Source of the DNA: Nymphaea colorata
Taxonomy: Eukaryota > Streptophyta > Magnoliopsida > Nymphaeales > Nymphaeaceae
Reading direction: 5' to 3'
Length of the DNA: 64,000 nucleotides
Assembly: GCF_008831285.2 (NCBI RefSeq)
Contig: NC_045148.1
Span: forward strand, 4,958,001-5,022,000
The notes below the pieces were generated by a model. The model was not told where the DNA came from. It did not search any database and worked only from the letters and a program-made list of their open reading frames with translations. The position numbers and the translations under genes are program-made. Positions 24,225 to 35,783 of the stretch are shown here, piece by piece; positions within the stretch are counted from its first letter, which is position 1, and each line of letters opens with the position of its first letter.

Positions 24225-24926
24225 TTAGGCTTTGGAGAGTACAATGTCACAAACAATGAATTGTATAAGCCGGTAAACAAATGAACCAAACTCTCAAATC
24301 CATGAAGTAGATGCAATTAGCGAAGGTCGAAGAGTAAGACACCTTATCATCAGCTTTTACGTCCTGCGTTTGCTTTCCACCTGCTTTTGTCATTTTGGCT
24401 CAATTCCCACCGCAACTGCCAAGATCTTGAGTTTACCAAATTAAATAAACATATCTTCCATTTTGCATGTTCACGTGCATGTGCAAGCATGCACACATAC
24501 ACACACATATCTTACAGCTTGAGTTAGTGGACTCAGTTGAGCTCCACAGATCTTGAACTTTGCTCGCTAGGCTTGAGCCGAGCTTAACCCGAGTATAAAA
24601 GAGTAATAAATTTCCGAAGAAAAGCTTTTACTTGGAAATTGAAATAGCCTGGCCAATTTTGTTCTGCTTATGCTTCAGTAATCAGCTCGATCGGATGGTC
24701 TAAATCTAACAAGTGAAAAAATATATGCGGCAGACGAATCTTGATTGATTAAGGCTTTAAAATTTAATGATTTGATCTTAAATTAATCGAAAGTTGAAGG
24801 GCTTATAAAATTCCAAATTTTTTGTCCCGGCCTTTCTTTTCCACAAATCAATTCAAGAATAGGTCTTAGATCCGTGCCAACCGTTAGTAGCCGAAGATAA
24901 GAACTAAAATCGCTGGACTCACAGTT
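24225..24926. other. Intergenic, no supported gene
   Basis: Contains a short (CA)n-rich stretch near 24490-24510 and a CTTGAGCCGAGCTTAACCCGAG segment near 24571-24592 of the kind found in plant MITEs. No coding region is seen. Confidence 0.35.
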
Positions 24927-25706
24927 TGATACGTGTCTAATTTTGGCACTGTCGAGGACTACCGAAGGCATGGCCAGAAGCACTAGAGTGGAGCCGACCA
25001 GTGGCGTGAGTAGCAGCTGGGCACACCGATTACCACTCAATAGGCTTATGTCTTTGTTGCCTTGTGAAGTTAGCCTCGGCAGGGAGAGTCGTGAGTAGCA
25101 GGCCGCAGCATGTCGCACGGCTGAGGATGGGCGCAAGCCCAAGAAGCGACCCACTGGGTCCGGATTCGTAGAGAGAGCGGGCGCAACCAGATCCAATCCA
25201 GGCGCCCTTTTTGCCTATGTTTATTTACTCTTTTGTACTGTCTCGGTTTGAGACGTGTTAGGATCGTTTTACTTTAAGTTCTTTGTACCGTCTCGGGTTA
25301 GGAGTTAAGTGAACCGAGATGCTTTTCATGTATATAAGCTTTGTAATTAGGGCTTTTTAGATTATGCTTGAATGAAAAATGAATTGATTTTCACTTTGGG
25401 CGTCACTCTCTCTCTCATCCCATCTTCTTCTCAACCAAGTCTACTCGTCTTCCCGGCAGCGGCCGGATTGATTTCTTCTCACCATTGACCAGCGACGGCT
25501 GGTGTCTTTCTTCGATCCGACGGCGTCAATCCTCCTCCCATCTTCAATACTCTTTTCTTCTTCTCCCCAATTAGTCGAAGGAACATCTGTCTCCCCTGAT
25601 CCTGCGTTAGAAGGAGAAGGTGTGGCAGATCACAAAGCTGAGACCAATCCGCCCTGCTGAGCGTGATCTTGGGTAGCGATAGTGCCTCGGCAGCGAGGTT
25701 CTATCA
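24927..25706 (+). repeat. 5' LTR (780 bp)
   Basis: Direct copy of 28497-29276, colinear with no net insertion or deletion (constant offset 3,570). It holds a TATA-like TATATAAG at 25331-25338, suitable for a U3 promoter. My hand count against the other LTR gives roughly 55-60 mismatches, about 7%, mostly C/T and G/A. Confidence 0.93.
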
Positions 25707-25709
25707 AAT

Positions 25710-25721
25710 TGGTATCAGAGC
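25710..25721 (+). promoter_or_regulatory. Retrotransposon primer-binding site (initiator Met-tRNA type)
   Basis: TGGTATCAGAGC is complementary to the 3' end of plant initiator Met-tRNA, the usual primer for plant LTR elements. It sits three bases after the CA end of the 5' LTR. Confidence 0.9.
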
Positions 25722-25877
25722 AAATGCTCGGCACCGGCAGAGATTCAAAAATTTGCAGACAAAGAGAAAAACAGCACCGCAGGTTACAGACGGAGAAGAC
25801 AACAGAAACCCAGCGTCTCAGTGCCCCATCGCTATTTCTTTGTGTAGATTCATCGGTCGAGCCATAGATCTCTACTA

Positions 25878-26445
25878 TGTCACCTGAATGTGGGGTAAGG
25901 GTACCGGTGCGGGTGCCGGTGCGGCACATCTCAAAAAAATTAGGTGCGACGGTGCGGTGAAGATATTTTATTAATATTAATATTATTATTATTATTATTA
26001 TTAATTTTTTGTAGAAATTGAATAACACAATTAAAATTATACATTTTATGATAGTGGGAAAAAATCAAAAAAGAAATGTTTGAAAAAAAGGCAAACAGAT
26101 CGTTTTATGAAAGCCACCATTCTTTAGTCTTGTATCGTTTTTTTTTTAAAGAGAAAAGAGAACATATAATATATCTATAGATGTATTAACTTAAATGCAA
26201 TGGCCAACGGGGATTTGATTTTGTGGATTTTTAATCTGGTTTCATCCCGAAATCAGATCTAGATCCAAACCATACACGCTGATGAACTTGGTTTGGATTT
26301 GGTTTCGACTCGAAACTAGATCCAACTCACCGGGTGCGGTTTGGGTGCGAGCTCATCATCGGGTGCTGATTGGGTGCGCACCCGCACCTACACCTGCAAC
26401 GCGTCGGTGCGGGTGCGAGCTCAAAAGAAATGCACCCAGGTGACA
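25878..26445. repeat. GC-rich GGTGCGGGTGC-type repeat segment inside the LTR element
   Basis: Both ends of this segment are rich in GGTGCGGGTGC-type repeats (about 25900-25960 and 26330-26425) and the centre is AT-rich, with an (ATT)n microsatellite near 25976-26003. TGTCACCTG at 25878-25886 and CAGGTGACA at 26437-26445 are a perfect 9-base inverted pair at its borders. This looks like a nested insertion, but no target duplication was found. Confidence 0.45.
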
Positions 26446-27639
26446 TTGGATCTCTAGAATCGTCTGAGTCTCAAGGATCTTCGAGCAATTTTTTGGAATT
26501 TTTGAAGCTACCGTTAGCGAGGAATCAATTTTTGAAGAGGCATGGTTTCTCAGGCGCTGTTCTTTCCCATCTCCTGCGACCACTGTACATTCCATCGTCG
26601 ATTCAGTCTGAGATCTTCATCAATTCGTGTGGATGATCATTCCAGAAGATTCTTGACAAATTTCCGAGCAAATCGAGCCCAAGAACGCCTGATTTGGCCC
26701 AGAAAAGATGTCAGAATCGAATTTTGAAGTTCACGGGGCGTTTTCCTGCGGACGAAGAAGGATTCCGGTGAATTTGAAGGTTCCGGTGCTGTGTTCTTCG
26801 GTCCCCGGTGGAATCCCGTGTAACAGTGTCAGAAACAGCAGCCGACCACACGATCACGCGAGTCCCGTCAAGTCCAACGCAACCGCATTCTCGGGGTTCG
26901 TCGTGTCCCGCTATGTACCCCGCTTCACTGCTCCAACAAAACTCGACGAGTCTCACTTCGCACTAGTCTGGCTCTTCTCAAAGGCGGTGTGGGCGTTTCG
27001 GTGTATCCCGTCGTCCGTAACACGTGTCTGATCGAGACACCGCCAGAATTCAGTGAAGCCGTCTTCTCAGTAGCTGAAAAATTTGAATCTGCATCAACTT
27101 CAAATCACCGTCGTTTTCAGCTCCGACCTCCATTTGGGACGAGCAAACATGCGTTGGAATTGTCTTCGTCTTGGCTATCTGCTCACAAATTTTCAGATTT
27201 TTTGATGAAGACAATCGGGCGTAGTGCATTTTTGAATGAAGACTTTTTTGAAGGGTGTCCTGCGATTGTGCTGAAGTTGATTTTCAGCAGAATTAGGTGG
27301 CACTTCGGAACCTTGGCGCTGTTAACTCCGGCCACGGATTTGGTCAAGTAGACATCCGTTGGAATCATATACATCTCTTCTGTCTGCCCACCAAATTTCA
27401 TATTTTTTGGAGCTAACATCAGGACGCAGTGAATTTTAGAGTGCCAACTACTTTGAACCGATTTCTAAAACTGAGTATAGCTGTCGTTGAACTGAAAAGG
27501 CGTGACTTTGGGCCTAACGAAATTTTGATAGGGATTGAATCTGATAACGAGCTTAGAGGCGTAGGAATGTTGGATTCCTACAGATGTCAACTATTTTTTG
27601 GTCCAAGTTACATGAATTTTGGACAACCTTGCAAGGAGA

Positions 27640-28496
27640 TATTGATTTTTGAAGAAGCAAAGGTTCCTGGAGCGGCTAACAGAGAATATGAGTACAATGG
27701 ACTTAGTTCTTGGGGTCTATGCGAGGGACAAACACCTACAAGATATAGTACTGATTTTGGGTTCGGAAATCAACCAAGAACCGAGGATGGAGGTCTGGAT
27801 GGCAGGAAGAAACCCTAATTGCGACTTCGTGTTTCAACACCTTAGCATCCACGGGTTCCACTTTGAACTCGAGGTCGACAAGGTGAGCCGGCGAGTTTGG
27901 GTGACAAACTTGACACTTACAGAGAAATTAAGTGTAGCAGAAATTGTGATATGACCCCAATGCACCGAGCAGTTCTACCCAGACGAGATCCTCAAGGTAG
28001 GAGACTCCAACCAGAGTTTCAAGCTAGAAGTGATTCTTTCGGTCTCTGGCCTAGAAGAAGGGAGCCATGATAGCAAGCACCAAGAGCCGTATGCGGAAGG
28101 TTCAGCGGCACGAGCAACGCAGCAGCTTTGTGTGAAAATCATTGAAGCCATCGACAAACTGCAAGCAAAATGGAAGCAAGATGAAATCTTTAAGAATGAC
28201 ACCACAACCATGAGAGGGTCATTGTTGCCACTGTCCTTCACCCCTCAGTGCATGGTCAAGCCTAAGGAGGGTGGTGGTGGTACTTCGGAGAGCTTGTTGA
28301 ACAGGCTACAAAAGGCACCAATGCGGAAGATGGTCACGAGTTCAATAAGTGACCAAGGAGAGCAGGTCGAAGAGATTCCGGTCTATACAAAGAAGGAACT
28401 TGTTCCAACGCCTTGGAAGGGAGGGCATGGTCAGATCATCAAAAAAGATAACCTCCTACGAGCTTGGGGTCAAGCTCGATCTAAGGAGTATGGATC
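27640..28496 (+). pseudogene. Captured FHA-domain coding fragment (disabled) inside the LTR element
   Basis: One reading frame runs from about 27640 into the 3' LTR, broken by a single TGA at 27952-27954. Before the stop it reads DKHLQDIVLIL, then GRNPNCDFVFQHLSIHGFHF with a following ELEV. This lines up with the N-terminal half of plant FHA domains (GR, D.V..HPSISRFH). After the stop it reads FYPDEILKVGDSNQSFKLEV, like the final FHA strands (EGD.I.IG.S.R.Y.L). FHA domains bind phosphothreonine. Here the usual S-R-x-H core is H-G-F-H and the Asn-Gly loop is not evident, so binding is unlikely even if translated. The closest remembered family is the plant PARALLEL SPINDLE 1-like FHA group, but that match needs a search. 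The downstream segment (28030 on) is Lys/Glu-rich with no recognised domain. Confidence 0.65.
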
Positions 28497-29276
28497 TGAT
28501 ACGTGCCTAATTTTGGAACTGTCGAGGACTGCCGAAGGCATGGCCGAGAGCACTAGAGCGGCGCCGGCCAGCGGCATGAGTAGCAGCTGGGCACGCCGAT
28601 TACCACCCGATAGGCTTATGTCCTTGTTGCCTTGTGAGGTTAGCCTCGGTAGGGAGAGCCGTGAGCAGTAGGGCGCAGCATGGCGCACGGCTGAGGATGG
28701 GTGCAAGCCCAAGAAGCGACCCACAGGGTCCGAATTCGTAGAGAGAGCGGGCGCAACCAGATCCAATCCAGGCATCCTTTTTGCCTATGTTTATTTACTC
28801 TTTTGTACTGTCTCGGTTTGAGACATGTTAGGATCGTTTTACTTTAAGTTCTTTGTACTGTCTCGGGTTAGGAGTTAAGTAAACCGAGACGCTTTTCATG
28901 TATATAAGCTTTGTAATTAGGGATTTTTGGATTATGCTTGAATGAAGAATGAATTGATTTTCACTTTGGGTGTCACTCTCTCTCTCATCCCATCTTCTTC
29001 TCAACCAAGTCTACTCGTCTTTCTGGCGGCAGCTGGATTGATTTCTTCTCACTATTGACCAGCGACGACTGGTGTCTTTCTTCGATCCGATAGCGTCAAT
29101 CCTCCTCCCGTCCTCAATACTCTTTTCTTCTTCTCCCCAATCAGCCGAAGGAACATCTGCCTCCCCTGATCCTGCGATAGAAGGAGAAAGTGTGGCAGAT
29201 CACGAAGCTGAGACCAATCCACCCTACTGAGCGTGATCTTGGGTAACGATAATGCCTCGGCAGCGAGGTTCTATCA
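28497..29276 (+). repeat. 3' LTR (780 bp)
   Basis: Colinear partner of 24927-25706, starting TGATACGTGCC and ending TTCTATCA, with a TATATAAG at 28901-28908. The interior reading frame described at 27640 continues into it before stopping at 28671. Confidence 0.93.
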
Positions 29277-29527
29277 GAGTTTGAGGTCTTACTGATTTTT
29301 TAGAAATTCAAAATTTTTACATGTAAATTTTAAAAAAATTTAGTTTGACATATAAAAAAATTGAGAAATTATCTTTCAGTATACGCGAAAAAATTCCTAG
29401 TTCTATTGCTGAAAATGAGATGTACCAAAAAAAAGACTAACACGTAAGTGGAACGGCTTCAGCAATAAATTTTTTAGCGATTTGGGTCATCTGAGTTTAT
29501 TAGTGATGCTATAACAGGCAACGAGAA

Positions 29528-29593
<66 letters not shown>

Positions 29594-29740
29594 AAGAGAT
29601 AGAGAAGAGATGAGAGGAAGACGAAAGGACACTAACCGGACTACTTAACCTTTATGGCACCCTCAAGCTCAACATTCTAGACATAATCAAGATAGCACTT
29701 TCTAAAATTTGAACTAAGGACGTGGCTACCTAATCAATTG

Positions 29741-29793
<53 letters not shown>

Positions 29794-31330
29794 CTTTTCA
29801 AAGTTGGAGAACAGTAGCACACAACTGCACAATTATATAAGAAGTTGGTGGCGAAGCTGTCGGATTCCACTACCAGGACCATCAATGGGGAGGGAGGAAT
29901 ATACCTGAAGTAACATAAACAAGTAGAAAAAAAATGAACAGATGAATTTATTTTCCATTGCGCCTGCCCCCGTGCTGGCCCCGTTCTCCCTCCATGATTC
30001 TTCTTCGAAAAAGGGGAAAGCAGAACACACCTCATAAAGAAAATTCTAACTAAAGCTTCACGTGATTAATGGGTCCCATCCCGAAAGCGGACGAAGACAA
30101 CAACCATGAACACAAATTATTACACTACCGTTTGCAGTTTCGGCCTCGACTGGGAGACGAAGGAAATATCAATAAAAGCAATTAATTCATGGTAGATGGC
30201 CCCAGTTTTAAGTAATTCTCCTTGGGACCTAACATGTTTAATCTTTTGAACAAAGCATGTTTTCTTTCCTGGTGACGAGACACATATCTGTGCTGGTTCC
30301 TATGTTTCACTCAAATTATTCAATGGCTACAAGGAGTGGACTGGAGAAGCCATAAATTATGGCTGAAGGGTATTATTTTTGAAACTTTTTATTTTTTAAG
30401 AAGCAACAATATATATATATATATAATATTTGAATTTGAAGGCACATGTATGCAAATAAAGAAAAAAATGGGGTCAGTAATGGTGTTTACAGTGGATGCA
30501 TGTTTTTTAGTGGACACGTAAGGGTCAGACTCTTCGTCCACTCCCGTTGATCGACCTTTTATAGATTAATTGAAGAGACCTTGCGGTCTGTGGAATCAAA
30601 CTACATAAAGACAGCGTTTGACACATAAGGTACGGCAGAGACATTCTTCAACCGAAAAGAAAAATGTCTTTCTCATTGAGAAAGGAACGAGAAAGGGATG
30701 CATACCCAGGTGTTAAATTTTATTAATATGTGCTCTAGTTGATCGATTTAACCTGAAAGTACAAGCTTGGTGTACTGCCTTTATTTTTTCGACTTGGAAA
30801 GTTGCCCAATATCTTGGCCAATTGGCCATGTGGTCAGGTCTTTTTATCTGGGTGCTCCTTTGTGAAACTCTACATGTTCTTTAAAAGTAGCAGTCTAAAA
30901 AATGAGATTAGGTTTTCAAGTCTCGTTTCCTTTCATAGACGATTCACCAATCACAGGGAAGAAATTAATGATCGTTGTGAAAAGAAAAACAATCCTGAAA
31001 AAAAGAGAGAAAAAAATAAATGAGAGAGTAACAAAAAGAAAAAAACATGTTGAAAAAACAAGTTTCAACATAGAACTCATATATATATATATATATATAT
31101 TAATATATATATATAATGGTGATTTGCTATTAACAGTCCATTATGATAGATGGCTCAGAGAAATACAAAGATAAAAATGTATGAACTAATAGTAAATGAT
31201 AAAAATGTCAATCACCTTTTTTTTTTTTTTTCTCTCAACAATTCATAATGATAGATAGGATGACTCTCATGCGCAAACTGAGTAACTATGAATAGCTCAA
31301 GTCACCATTTAATGTATATATATCATCTAT
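29277..31330. other. Intergenic with compound (AT)n(AG)n microsatellites
   Basis: Two (AT)n(AG)n compound tracts lie at 29531-29589 and 29741-29790 in the same orientation, about 210 bp apart. Further (TA)n tracts occur near 30411-30424 and 31078-31113. The open frames here are short or made of repeat text. No gene is supported. Confidence 0.5.
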
Positions 31331-31336
31331 ATCTAT

Positions 31337-31420
31337 GAACATTGGCTATAAGAGTTACCTATATTTTGAGAACTACATTTTTTTTTAAAGTTCAGTAACT
31401 CTGATAGCCAATGTTTATAT
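31337..31420. repeat. Imperfect inverted repeat (hairpin)
   Basis: GAACATTGGCTATAAGAGTT (31337-31356) is mirrored by AACTCTGATAGCCAATGTTT (31398-31417). The reverse complement of the right arm differs from the left at two or three positions. A TATTTTGAGAA string occurs between the arms and again after the right arm (about 31457). This could be a MITE remnant or a stem-loop transcript. No miRNA identity is claimed. Confidence 0.6.
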
Positions 31421-32800
31421 ATATATATATATATACACACACACAAATGACCTGTATATTTTGAGAATTACTCTTTCTAAGATTTTCCAATAAGATGGAG
31501 AAATACGTGTAGAAAGTAAACCAATTTTCCCCACTAAATTTTTTCCAGCTCCAAAGTTTTGTGCCGTATAAAGACGCAATTTCTCAACAGCTTGATGGTG
31601 TCCACAAGCTGAAGTTACCAGCAAGATGTGATAGACTTGACATGTGAAAGAAAGCCAAGGAAGTGAGGGAACTATGAGCATGTTTTTTTTAAAGCAACAT
31701 TTTTAGGCATTGGCACCTACAAGAAGCGCTTAAGACTGGAAAATATTCATTTAATCGCGTCTTGTCTATCAAATTCAAGTGCTTCTAAATGCATGATATT
31801 CGAACAAGAAGTTGCTTTTGGGCATTCCATCAAATTTTGAGTGTGTTTGTAAAATATCATTCATTGTGAAAGCCCTCAAGTTCTGACATGTGATTCAAGA
31901 TGGGCAGTGAAAGGAACCAACTTGCGCTCGTCCGAGCCCTTGAAAGGGACATATACAAGAGATGGACCAAGCGGGTCAGAACTTGCAAGACAATCTTTCA
32001 ATGAAGTCAGGTGACCTTTGTCCTCTTGGTGGGTCTTAGCCACGTTGTACAACATGACCACAATGAGCTAGAATTGCCTCTTGAAGCTTATGTTGATTTT
32101 TCCCTTTTGTCTATTTTTCCCTTTTGTCTATTTTTCCTTTTTGTCTTTAACTCCGGTAGACAAGGTTCTACCTCTTCTCTTTATATGAGACATGTTTTCA
32201 GTGTCAAAGCCATTAAAAATGTCCTTAAATTGAACCTCCCAAGGATGTAACTTATCTTTATCAAAATTGGTAATCAATAACTCGCTCAGAAAGCTTTCAA
32301 TTTTTCGTACATGTAAATTTTCCCTATACATTCAAAAAATCAAGAATCTTTTCCTATTATAGTTGTCATGAAGGTTTATCTTACAATACAATCTTTCAAT
32401 TTACTGCCAAAGCTTAAAATGGCAAGCTAAGAGAGAAAAATGTCTCCTTCCTTGAAGCATTGAAATGAAAGGAAATTAATTTGTTTAGTAGACCGGCTTT
32501 CTGTAATGCATACTTGGCCAAAACAGTTGCACATGTACTTTAACTTGTCACCGGTAGATATTTATACCTCTTAAACAGTGGTGGAGTCAGAAAAATTTGA
32601 CTGAGAGACACTAATCAATCTCTCGTTTAAGAGAATGAGTGCTTGCAGGATACTAACTCAGATATGGTGTGGGCACCACATGCAGCTGGACCTAGCTGAA
32701 CTTAAGTCCAGCTTAATCACAATATAGGATTTTAGGGGCTAGCATGGGCAGTGGCTCACACCAGTCACACAGTAGCTCGGCTACTGCTCTTAACAACCTA
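31421..32800. other. Intergenic, no supported gene
   Basis: A (TA)n(CA)n tract lies at 31415-31445. CCTTTTGTCTATTTTTC is repeated in tandem at about 32102-32140. GTGGTGGAGTCAGAAAAATTT near 32579-32599 resembles a terminal motif of plant DNA elements. No coding region is recognised. Confidence 0.4.
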
Positions 32801-32811
32801 ACTCTCCACAC

Positions 32812-32960
32812 CTCAAGGGACATAGTGCAACTGGACAGCATGGTGGTTCATATTAAAGAGGTTAGTGTTAATTTCAAATCTCATTTGCTACTGTCATGTT
32901 TCGGTATGTTTACTCTTCTGAACTACAAATGGTGGTAAGTGTGACACTTGAGTTAAAGAG
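32812..32960 (+). mobile_element. tRNA-derived SINE, copy 2
   Basis: A-box TAGTGCAACTGG at 32823-32834 and B-box ATTTCAAATC at 32871-32880 have tRNA-like spacing (about 47 bases). GAACTACAAATGGTGG follows near 32919, where other SINE copies in the window also have an ACTACAAA-like string. This has the clearest A-box of the three copies. The 3' end is approximate. Confidence 0.55.
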
Positions 32961-33634
32961 TATATCATACATCCACCCAAGCTCTAAAGCTAGTCAAAAC
33001 TTTAGAGATATAATGATATAACATTGTGAGTTTTACACTGAAAGTGTTTTATCCTAAGTGGAAAAAAAATAGCTTTCATTTTTCATAGGCTGCCACAAAA
33101 GGTTCACACTGCCAGTTTGTTAAATCACTAAAATCAGATCATGAACCAAAAAAATAATGTTTTTGTGTTGATGTGTAGGATTTTGTACATGAACGCCACA
33201 ATGTGGACGTTGTAGATTTTATCTTGCGAGACCGATTTCAGCACGATATTTTTTAACTTGCAGTTTGCAACCATAGATTGCATTCATCCATAAGATTGAC
33301 ATGCAAAACAAAGAGTGATCAACTGAAAAAGTACTCCTATCGCTTTAAATAGGACAAATGCACAATAAAAGAAACGAAGGAGCGTATGTCCAACAAACAT
33401 GAGAAAAGGATACTCAGAAACAAGTTTTCTTCTTTGTTCAAAAAGGTAGGGTATTAGCAAAAGAAACATTTAAAGGATAAGCACAATTATTGTCCATTGA
33501 AGTGGTTGTTACATGGGAAGTTTAACTAGTGCAGCTAGCTTTTTGCCAGTGAATCAAATGATGCCTTGCAATGATTAGGTGGTTAGATAAGGTCATAAAA
33601 TAATTTGAAAGTTAAGGGCTGCATATCAATAGCC

Positions 33635-33800
33635 CTAAGGAGCCTAGCGGGCTGGTGAGCAATTGAGAGTTCGACTGTCATTCGATTCTCATAGGTGTTA
33701 CTTTTCTATACTACAAAAGGTAGCATATGTTGCTTTGCTTTTGAGCTAATGGGAGTGACTGTAAGTTCACCCAAGGTCCTAACACAACTCTAGACCTAGG
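33635..33800 (+). mobile_element. tRNA-derived SINE, copy 3
   Basis: A-box-like TAGCGGGCTGGTGAGC at 33645-33660 and B-box ATTCGATTCTC at 33680-33690 are followed by ATAGGTGTTACTTTTCTATA, the counterpart of the sequence after the B box in copy 1. The conserved tail identifies copies 1 and 3 as one family. The 3' end is approximate. Confidence 0.55.
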
Positions 33801-34014
33801 AAATTTGAGGAGATGGATGAATGAGGAGAGAGAGAGAACAACAAATGGATTTCCTTAAACAAAATCTTTTATCTTCATTGAGGGATATTTGAACTCTTGA
33901 AAGAAACATCTTATCTTCTATAATTGTAACTTAACTTAAATTATTTGATTCCTTGGAATCAAGGCCCCAAATTATTTCTATCAAATTATATTATATGAAT
34001 CTTGTAGAAACCTG

Positions 34015-34102
<88 letters not shown>

Positions 34103-35452
34103 ATCTTTCTGCAATGGTATGTGGCATAAATCTTAGCATATTCTCATGTCTTTGGTTTTTTTTATCCAAGTGGCATCATTTACTTCAAAGATATTGTTAA
34201 CAAAACACAAACAGACGTGTGTGTGTATATATATATATATATATCTCCTACCCTCAACTTCCTTTGGCTTTTTACTTTTTAAATGCACTTGCTTTACTTA
34301 ATCTTGTCTCCCCATAAATGAAGTTCATGTGTAGTTAGGGTGTAGGTTGGGCCCGGCTAGGCAAGCCAAAAGCAAGACAGCATGCCCCTACCCTATTAAG
34401 GGTTAGGCTAGGCATGCCTGAGGGTCGACTTCAAGTCCTGATGGTCAGAAATCCTCATAACAGAGAGAGAAATATTCTCAAAATAAAAAGGTAAGAGGAG
34501 AAAGGGCTGCCAAGAATGAGGGATAGTCCTCTCTTGGTTCTTCCTCTTACGAGAAAATTTGCCTTATTGAAGGACACCAGATCTTGTCTTGTAATTGAAT
34601 ATACAGCTTTGAAGGACAAGAGAACAGTTGATGTTGATTTTTGAAGAAGACCCCATGAAACACGCTATAGCAGTCCAGTCAAGAGGCTACATGTGCTCGT
34701 ATAATCATATTCGTAAACAAGAATGAGAGATTGATGTGTGGTCTTCTACCTTCATTTATTACATAAGGTCAAGACACGAGCCAATAAGACACGAGCCAAT
34801 TAAGCTGTACAAGTCATGTTTAAGTTCGGTTCTATAATTATTTGAGTAGCTGCAACTAATTGGCTCAAATAATTCGTTTTACTGAAACAATATTTACAAT
34901 TGTTTAATCACAAATATGATCTATTTAGGCTAATGACTTCATCAACTACAGTCGATAAAAAAAGCAGATCAACAACTTTATTCAAATTTGAGCACACTTT
35001 CATAAGGTGTTTAAAGATCACGGCTTGAATATTTTTTTATTGTGGAACATCTACTGATAAAAAAATGTATTTTTCTGCAAATTTCTTAAATTTTGAATGT
35101 CGATAATATCTCCTGTTTATTTTATTTATTTTTTTATGTATTGTGGCGGGGGAGGGGTTATTGCCCATGTGAAAGCATACATCAAGTAAATCAGTTGAGG
35201 GCATTCTTAATTTCTCTCCAGTGAAAAATCCCGCATCAGATATGCTCAAAATTGAAGTAGTCCTACCGTGAAAAGAAAGCAGACCACTGTGGAGCATATT
35301 TTTGTGGGCCCCACATGACGATCAAATCGTATGGGAGAGAGACCACCAAAGATCATTCCATGTCTTCCTGAAAACTGCGGTAGGCTTTGTGGGCCGTGTG
35401 GCTCAGCAATATTGACGTGTCGAAATGCAGCCCAGTCCGTCACCGTTAAATA
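33801..35452. other. Intergenic with microsatellites
   Basis: An (AT)n(AG)n compound tract lies at 34019-34100 and a (GT)n(AT)n tract at about 34216-34244. A GGGCCCGGCTAGGC segment near 34350 with GGCTAGGCATGCC near 34408 is MITE-like but not delimited. No gene is seen. Confidence 0.45.
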
Positions 35453-35783
35453 CGATGGGCATCGGGCCGGGCCAGCCCGCCCCAGTAAGACCCGACCCGT
35501 CGGGCTCGAAGCCTGGTTCGTTCGATAACAAAAAATTATTTTTAATTATAAAATAATTATTTTTAGTAATATAAAATATATTTTAATTATAAAATATACA
35601 TTATTAAGTTTAAAATATAATAAAAAATATTTTTATAAATCATTAACGGGTCAGATCGAGTCGAGCCTGGCAGCACAACCGGGCCCAGTCTTGACCCGAT
35701 AGCTTGTTTTCTCTGCCCAAGCCCGGGCCCGACCGGGCCGGGTATCGGGTATTCGGAGGAGGCTCGGCCCGATACCCAGGCTT
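35453..35783. mobile_element. MITE with GC-rich termini and AT-rich core
   Basis: The left end GATGGGCATCGGGCCGGGCC and the reverse complement of the right end, CTGGGTATCGGGCCGAGCC, match at most positions. The core (about 35528-35640) is almost pure A/T and is flanked by GC-rich arms. The ends are related to those of the 73-bp element at 24142. I found no clean target duplication, so the exact borders may be off by a few bases. Confidence 0.65.

Larger units (their letters stand above)
24927..29276 (+). mobile_element. Complete non-autonomous LTR retrotransposon carrying an FHA-domain gene fragment
   Basis: Two direct 780-bp repeats (24927-25706 and 28497-29276) bound a 2,790-bp interior. 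Each starts TGATACGTG and ends TTCTATCA, so they are TG..CA LTRs. A primer-binding site matching the 3' end of initiator-Met tRNA, TGGTATCAGAGC, lies at 25710-25721, three bases after the 5' LTR. This fixes the orientation as +. Flanking pentamers CAGTT (24922-24926) and GAGTT (29277-29281) differ by one base and are the likely target duplication. The interior shows no protease, reverse transcriptase or integrase, so any movement depended on another element. It carries instead a disabled FHA-like coding region (27640-28496). A convincing polypurine tract before the 3' LTR was not found. Confidence 0.9.

Noticed and set aside
24783-25196. 137-codon minus-strand open frame in the 5' LTR, with a 101-codon counterpart in the 3' LTR
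   Set aside because: Both are the same LTR sequence read antisense. The open frame is explained by the recent common origin of the LTRs, and no domain is recognised.
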